From positions 207,496,746 to 207,560,745 of the forward strand of contig CM073590.1 in assembly GCA_037074705.1 (NCBI GenBank): a stretch of 64,000 nt of DNA, in the 5' to 3' direction. A model generated the notes under the pieces. That model saw nothing but the letters and a program-made list of their open reading frames with translations, was not told the DNA's origin and ran no database searches. The DNA comes from Zhengitettix transpicula. Lineage: Eukaryota; Arthropoda; Insecta; Orthoptera; Tetrigidae. Shown here one piece after another: positions 58,937-64,000 of this stretch. The position numbers and the translations under genes were made by a program. How positions within the stretch are numbered: position 1 is the first letter of the stretch; each line of letters opens with the position of its first letter.

Positions 58937-60474
58937 GTCTCCCCCCCCCCTGTGCGTATTGTTTGGGGGCCGACGTGCGTGTGGATGAGTTTGACATTTC
59001 TGCGCTAATGGGGGCTGTTGCAAGTGCGTTGCGGTGGTCGAATGACCGCGTTCACTGCCCCGCGCCGCCGTGTAACGGGACGCATGCGAGTCGAGTCGTC
59101 GGCCGGGTCGTTGACCAAAACAACACCGCCAATCCGCTCTTTATCTCATCGCGGTTATGCAGTCGAAAGTATCCCCCAATCACTTTTTATGCAGCAGCAC
59201 CGTAAACTAGTCACGGTGACGTCACGTAACTCCGACCCGCGCCGAATTGGTTTAGGTCTTCATCCGAAGATATTACTTAACCAGACGCTTTAATAATTAC
59301 GAGAGAAGATATAATACAAACCGATGACCCAGTCATCTCGGGGTCATTGCGCCGAAATCCGCAAACATTGCACGCAGAAACAGGTCCGAGTCTATATTTC
59401 TGGACGAGGAAAATCGACGGCCTATTTCCCGCGCGGAAGTTGTGATGGATGAGGTCATTTACAGGCACAACACTTTCCAAAATTGCATAAAGAAACATAT
59501 TATTAGCAACAACATTCCACAGATTTCTATCAGAAATTGTGTAACGTGGACGGGAAAGGAAAATGAAGTAGGTTAATCTCATGCCGAGCGGTAATGTGAG
59601 AGGTTCTACTGATTTTAATTCCCGTCCTGCCTGTTAACATTAATTCGACGGACGTTTCGAAACGAAAATGTACGAGAGCAGAGAATCGAAACTACAGTTT
59701 CACCTGAAAAATAACATTTTTTTTCTCCCTGTACACAACGACAAATCCAAAAATAACTCTCTACCCGCATCCATTGACACGGTTCTAACTTTCGGTGTTC
59801 CTGCAAAATTACCGCTGTAGTAATGGACGCTTCAGAAACGAACATACGCTACGTGAAAATATTCAAAAGAAACAGGGAGAACTTTTTTTTCTCCCCACTG
59901 CCTATTTTTTTAATAGCCTTCGTAAAACCCGAGAACGAAATATGTACGGCTATTGTCCCTGTTCCGAACGCGTAAACAACTATACATCGTTTATCGTTTG
60001 GGGTCACGTGATGACTAAGCGGAGCAGCCACACATTTCCGAGGATAGCTTATCGGAGTAACTGCGGAAACGAAAATAAAAGTTGGTCGCACCAGCACCCG
60101 TGAACGATAAGACTCTCTGGGTTGCGAGCTTTTTGTCTGAGGAGGTTTGCGGAAATGGGAAGAGCTCGACCGAAGGCCGAATTTGGGCCGCGAGACCCAC
60201 TTCTGCGGGGACTGAAGGGACTTTCGCTTCGCCTTGGAAAACGAATAGCGACATTATTTCCATAATGGCAACAAAAAAAACTGCTCTCGGTGCAGAAAAA
60301 TACGTAGTTTCGCATATCCAAATTTTTACAGGTTCCTAAAGTCACAACAACTACAAAATTAAATTAAATATGGATTTCAGAGACTATATTTCGTTTTTGA
60401 AACAGTTTTCGAAAATGAATATACAGTATGTAGTGTATCAGGTTCTTGTACGGTCTTTTAAGATAATTACGTAC

Positions 60475-60500
60475 ACACACACACAAACACACCCACACAC

Positions 60501-60543
<43 letters not shown>

Positions 60544-60550
60544 CACACAT
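60475..60550 (+). repeat. Compound microsatellite (AC)n(TA)n
   Basis: An ACACAC-rich run passes into a TATATA run, then a short mixed ACAT tail. Confidence 0.95.
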
Positions 60551-63500
60551 ATATATGTACGACAAAATGATGATTAATACGCTATAGTAGCAAATATATC
60601 TACATTTCGCGGTTATAATTATTTTTCCGTAGTAGAAATATACCTCTGCTGGGTTTTCTGCAAACATTGATTTTTACTTACAAGATCAAAGTGACTTAGT
60701 GTAAAACAAAGGCATTAGACGAAATACTACGTGTTTCGTCTTAAATTTTTAGTACCTTAGAAGTGTAGCTCCATTCTAGTATTTCAAGTTATAAAAAAAT
60801 CTACTCATTGATCTACAAATATAAGATTGTAGAATGGACACTTAAAAAAATTCTTAACACTTCAAAGTGATTTTTAACTATGAGTTTGTGTGATTTGATA
60901 TCTCGCTTGATGACTGTTTTCGTGTTACGTCCTCATCGAATTTCCTACGCGAATACGATGTAAAAGCTAGTTTTAAGTAGACGAATAGTGCACATTTAGA
61001 AATTATTTTGCTGATGTGCGTGGTAAATTAATTATTTGATTTCATACTGAATGTAAGTTGGGCTAAAGGAGTTTAGAAGAGGAGTTGAATGAGAAGTAGG
61101 ACTAAAGTGGCGGAAGTCGTTTTTTGTTAATGCGTTAGAAGAAGAAAATACGGTTTACGAATGAAGAAAATTTTGTATGGGAACCTAAGGGACTGAAACG
61201 AAGTTAAGACTTTGAGATTCTGGATGACAGCAGCACAATGCCGACAATTATGGAGAATGATGTGTCGGCGGTATGTAGAAGTAAGAGTTCCTGCAATCGC
61301 AGAGGAAAGCTCTTCCCGAGAAGAAGTCCCGTTCCATCCCGGTCAGCGGCCACGTCATTTCCTTCGCCGGGAATTCCGTGGCGATTCCAAGTGTCCGGGC
61401 AGGTATGATAGTGTGCCGAAAGTGGCGGAGAAAGCCAGATCCAGATGAGTTGATATGCGGGCCGGCGTTGCGCAAGCGCGGGCTTTTGTGACGTAAGAGG
61501 GAAGCGAGGTGAGTGGCCGGGCCGGGCGGGCCTGGATCGGGGTCACGGGGTCGGAGCCGGAGCCTAGCTGCGGACTTTCGCTAATTGAGTTAACGCTGTG
61601 CGCCGGGTCGACGACCTGCCCACTTCTGACGTGACGTCACCACCACGGGTGTGTCCACCAAAACACACTTGGCATTTATGTATTCAATCAATGCAGCCTC
61701 AAGTAATGGTTATTTAAATTGCAGATGCGAGTGGGCCAACGTAGAACGAAATTCATTGATTGACGCGGTTATGGTCCTTTTATTTGTTTCGTTTAAGACT
61801 GCGGTGGCGGTCACACGTTACGCAACGCAATTTCGGCCACATTAAAGTAACAGTTATGATTATGAAACCGGACACTTTGTTTTCTCCAAAATATGAAGAT
61901 GTGTATCAAACGCGGCAAGTCATACAGGACAAACAAATGAATAATCTAGATTGCAAATAAATTCTGTTGAATAGAAATCACACCCTATGTAACTGGGACA
62001 CAGCGAAACTGCAACCTAATGAGATATTTATGATTTGTAGATTCACGTTCCGAGCCCCCTGTAGTATCCATCAAATTCATTACGTATCTTTGGGAAAAGC
62101 CTACTAGTTCCTTTACGGTATCATTCCAGTAATTATCGGGAAAAAAAGTATCGAGGAAAAAAATAAAGATTAACCTTAATTACCTCGTCCGACTTTATAC
62201 GTCTATAATGTAATATTACTATATTTAATCAGAATAATATATAAAGCTATCATTAATCTCCAGGTGCCCCGATGTCGGTTCATAAATATCAGAAATTTAT
62301 AATGTCCTCATTATTAGCGTAGAATACATTTTGTAAAGGGAAAAAATAATATTTGCACTATATTACGTTTTACAGGTCGGAAACGTATTCAGAATAGTGC
62401 TGCGGATCGCTCAACGCTGTACAGCAGCACCATCTGGCGGCACTAGTCTCTACTAGTCTCCCGCGGTTTGCTCGGTAACAGACTTTGCCGCAAGATGTCA
62501 GTGCGAGTTCGCGGGAATTAAAGAGCCGGGAAGAATTGAATCGCGGTCGCGGCTGGCATAAAAGAGTCGATGGATCTTATGTCAAAAGTGACTAGCTCAT
62601 TCTCACATCTTGATAATCAAAGCATCGCGTCCGTTTCCTGTCACGTATGTTGCGCGGTCAAAGGCCGGGAGAGTACGGCGATACTATTGTACCTGTCGGT
62701 CATTGCCCTATCTCATCGATCAAAGTCAAAATTTTCACGCTGTGTCAACAGATTCGCGTAACATACTACTCCTATCGTTCGTACTTTGTTCTGTTCCAGT
62801 CATTCATGCTTCAGAGAATTGTTTTACGACTATGTTCTGAATTCCCTAAGATTTTTCCCTCGTCGGATAAAAAAGGTAAGTCAGCTCGAGAATCGCGATT
62901 CTACTACGTCCAGATTTCTAATGAGTCAATGAGTCCTAAGTACCTAGCAAACAACACTTAAAATTTTTTATTATACCTGGGCAAGAGCGGTCCATGTCTG
63001 TGAGCAGCACCGAGAGCCAGAACTGGACTGTCTCTGACAGGAAAGGACGCTAGGCCCGCTCACGTGCGCACGTGGCGTCGGCACGGGACCGACGTCGTGA
63101 CGCACTCACTCACGCTTTCACAGTCGACACCGTACACCGCAAACAAATTACAAACTGATGCAGGGAGCATCCCCGAGTTGACCTAGAGATTAATTTTTTG
63201 TGGAATCAAGAAATTGTAATATAATTTCACAACGGATCATAATCTCCTGGAATGTTCCCGAACTGATCATCAGCTGCGTATATCACAGAAAGCTGTTTTC
63301 AAAATATAATATTCGTAGGGATGAAAAACTCAAACTGGACTTTTTGAATCAATTAGGGAATTACGAGCTGACACCCTTGGCATATTATTTTTTATTATTC
63401 ATCAGACATATGTCCAATGTGTCAAACAGAAGTATCACGTAACCAAGCAAAATATATTTATTGCCTTGTAAATCTCGTCGACAATAAAAAGAGAAATAGC

Positions 63501-64000
63501 ATTAGAATAGTGACTTGAAAAATAATATGGCGATTTCCAACCATTTATGAATTTGTCACAACCTGAAAGGAACTGAAGACAGCAGTGATGCCACTAGTTT
63601 TAATTTTTCTGAAGAAACAATAAGAAACTGAATCCAATTGGCAAAAATAAATTGTAGGAGATTCACATTTTAGGAAAGTGTATTTAATGCGAGATGAATT
63701 TTTGGGATTGCGATATTATGAGTTGAATAAACTTATTGTCTGTCCCAACAATTTCTGGGAGAGTTACTGTGTGTTACGAACAAAGGTACTGGGCCAACCG
63801 TGTAAGGTTCACGGCACCGGACAGAATGTCACGGGCTTATTCACGTGACCAGACTCATCCACGCGACCGCTTGCTTACGTCAGGTCCAGGAATAGCGGCC
63901 AAATAAAAAAAAGGCGTGTCGTTTGCTCAGAAAAAGAGTTGGCCTGCATTGCACACCTCCCAAAGAGCGCGCAAGTGCAGCGAGTAGCCTAACCGAGCGC
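60551..64000. other. E75 distal upstream flank, no coding exon identified
   Basis: GC-rich islands at about 61290-61640, 62440-62560, 63000-63150 and 63780-64000. They contain a TGACGTCA at 61632 and a double E-box palindrome at 63061. A possible minus-strand donor (AAAGC|GTGAGT near 63112) has no recognisable exon before it. Confidence 0.35.
63061..63074. promoter_or_regulatory. Double E-box palindrome
   Basis: CACGTGCGCACGTG is a perfect 14-bp palindrome with two CACGTG E-boxes, the site type bound by bHLH and bHLH-PAS factors (in insects including the juvenile-hormone receptor Met and Clock/Cycle). It lies in a GC-rich island about 9 kb upstream of the A-type start. Confidence 0.3.

Larger units (their letters stand above)
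57017..60460. other. E75 upstream flank with GC-rich islands
   Basis: GC-rich islands at about 57420-57720, 58590-59240 and 60080-60240 alternate with AT-rich DNA. Frames up to 129 codons lie in the islands on both strands without recognisable motifs. They may contain distal promoters or enhancers of E75, or an unlinked gene's promoter. Confidence 0.35.

Noticed and set aside
58784..59205. Overlapping frames of 79-129 codons on both strands in a GC-rich island
   Set aside because: Open on several frames at once, arginine/proline-rich, no motif; typical of stop-poor CpG DNA.

Overview
The window looks like nuclear DNA of an insect with a large, repeat-rich genome. The only protein-coding gene I can identify is on the minus strand: E75 (Ecdysone-induced protein 75, nuclear receptor family NR1D). 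Its zinc fingers, ligand-binding domain and C-terminal domain match insect E75 in motif and order. The AT-rich flanks, scarcity of genes and dense non-autonomous repeats would suit a polyneopteran (stick insect, cockroach/termite or orthopteran), but that placement is a guess.

Bases 1 to about 44,800 contain no gene I can support. They hold mostly AT-rich DNA and repeats: (i) degenerate elements beginning CTAGCTGGGTGCCCG-like (4.8, 14.7, 18.9 and, inverted, 41.2-42.9 kb), one with about seven internal units of ~280 bp; (ii) a ~520-bp element with an A-rich 3' end and a conserved 5' hairpin, in head-to-tail series at 23.3-25.8 kb and as strays at 38.1, 39.6 and 40.9 kb; (iii) a (TA)n-centred palindromic element (30.3 and 31.5 kb, one arm at 17.9 kb); (iv) many short dyads carrying a CTGAAGA/CTGATGA - hairpin - GAAAC signature resembling a hammerhead ribozyme core; (v) two large inverted repeats (33.4-36.6 and 38.6-40.4 kb); and (vi) LINE remnants, including a recognisable ORF2 C-terminus at 18.5 kb.

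E75 occupies about 44.9-54.1 kb, reading from high to low coordinates. Three common exons can be delimited to the base: second zinc finger (51353-51209), hinge (49057-48816), and ligand-binding domain plus F domain (47768-46179). A first-zinc-finger exon (53828-53740) is used by the A-type isoform. Isoform-specific first coding exons fit by splice phase: an A-type exon (53982-53916, ending EPELHI), a candidate B-type exon (51894-51838, next to a TATA box, skipping finger one), and a D-type exon (49568-49505, starting [10 protein letters not shown], skipping both fingers). The spliced frames give predicted proteins of 710, 677 and 631 residues. They share one receptor body but differ in DNA-binding capacity, the classic E75 strategy in the ecdysone and juvenile-hormone cascades.

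From 54 to 64 kb lies upstream DNA of E75 with alternating GC-rich islands and AT-rich gaps. It has candidate regulatory sites (CRE palindromes, a double E-box palindrome, an IR-1 hormone-response-like site, a YY1/Pho-like site) and a strong unassigned splice donor at 55395. A further upstream isoform exon (C-type) was not found and may lie beyond the window.
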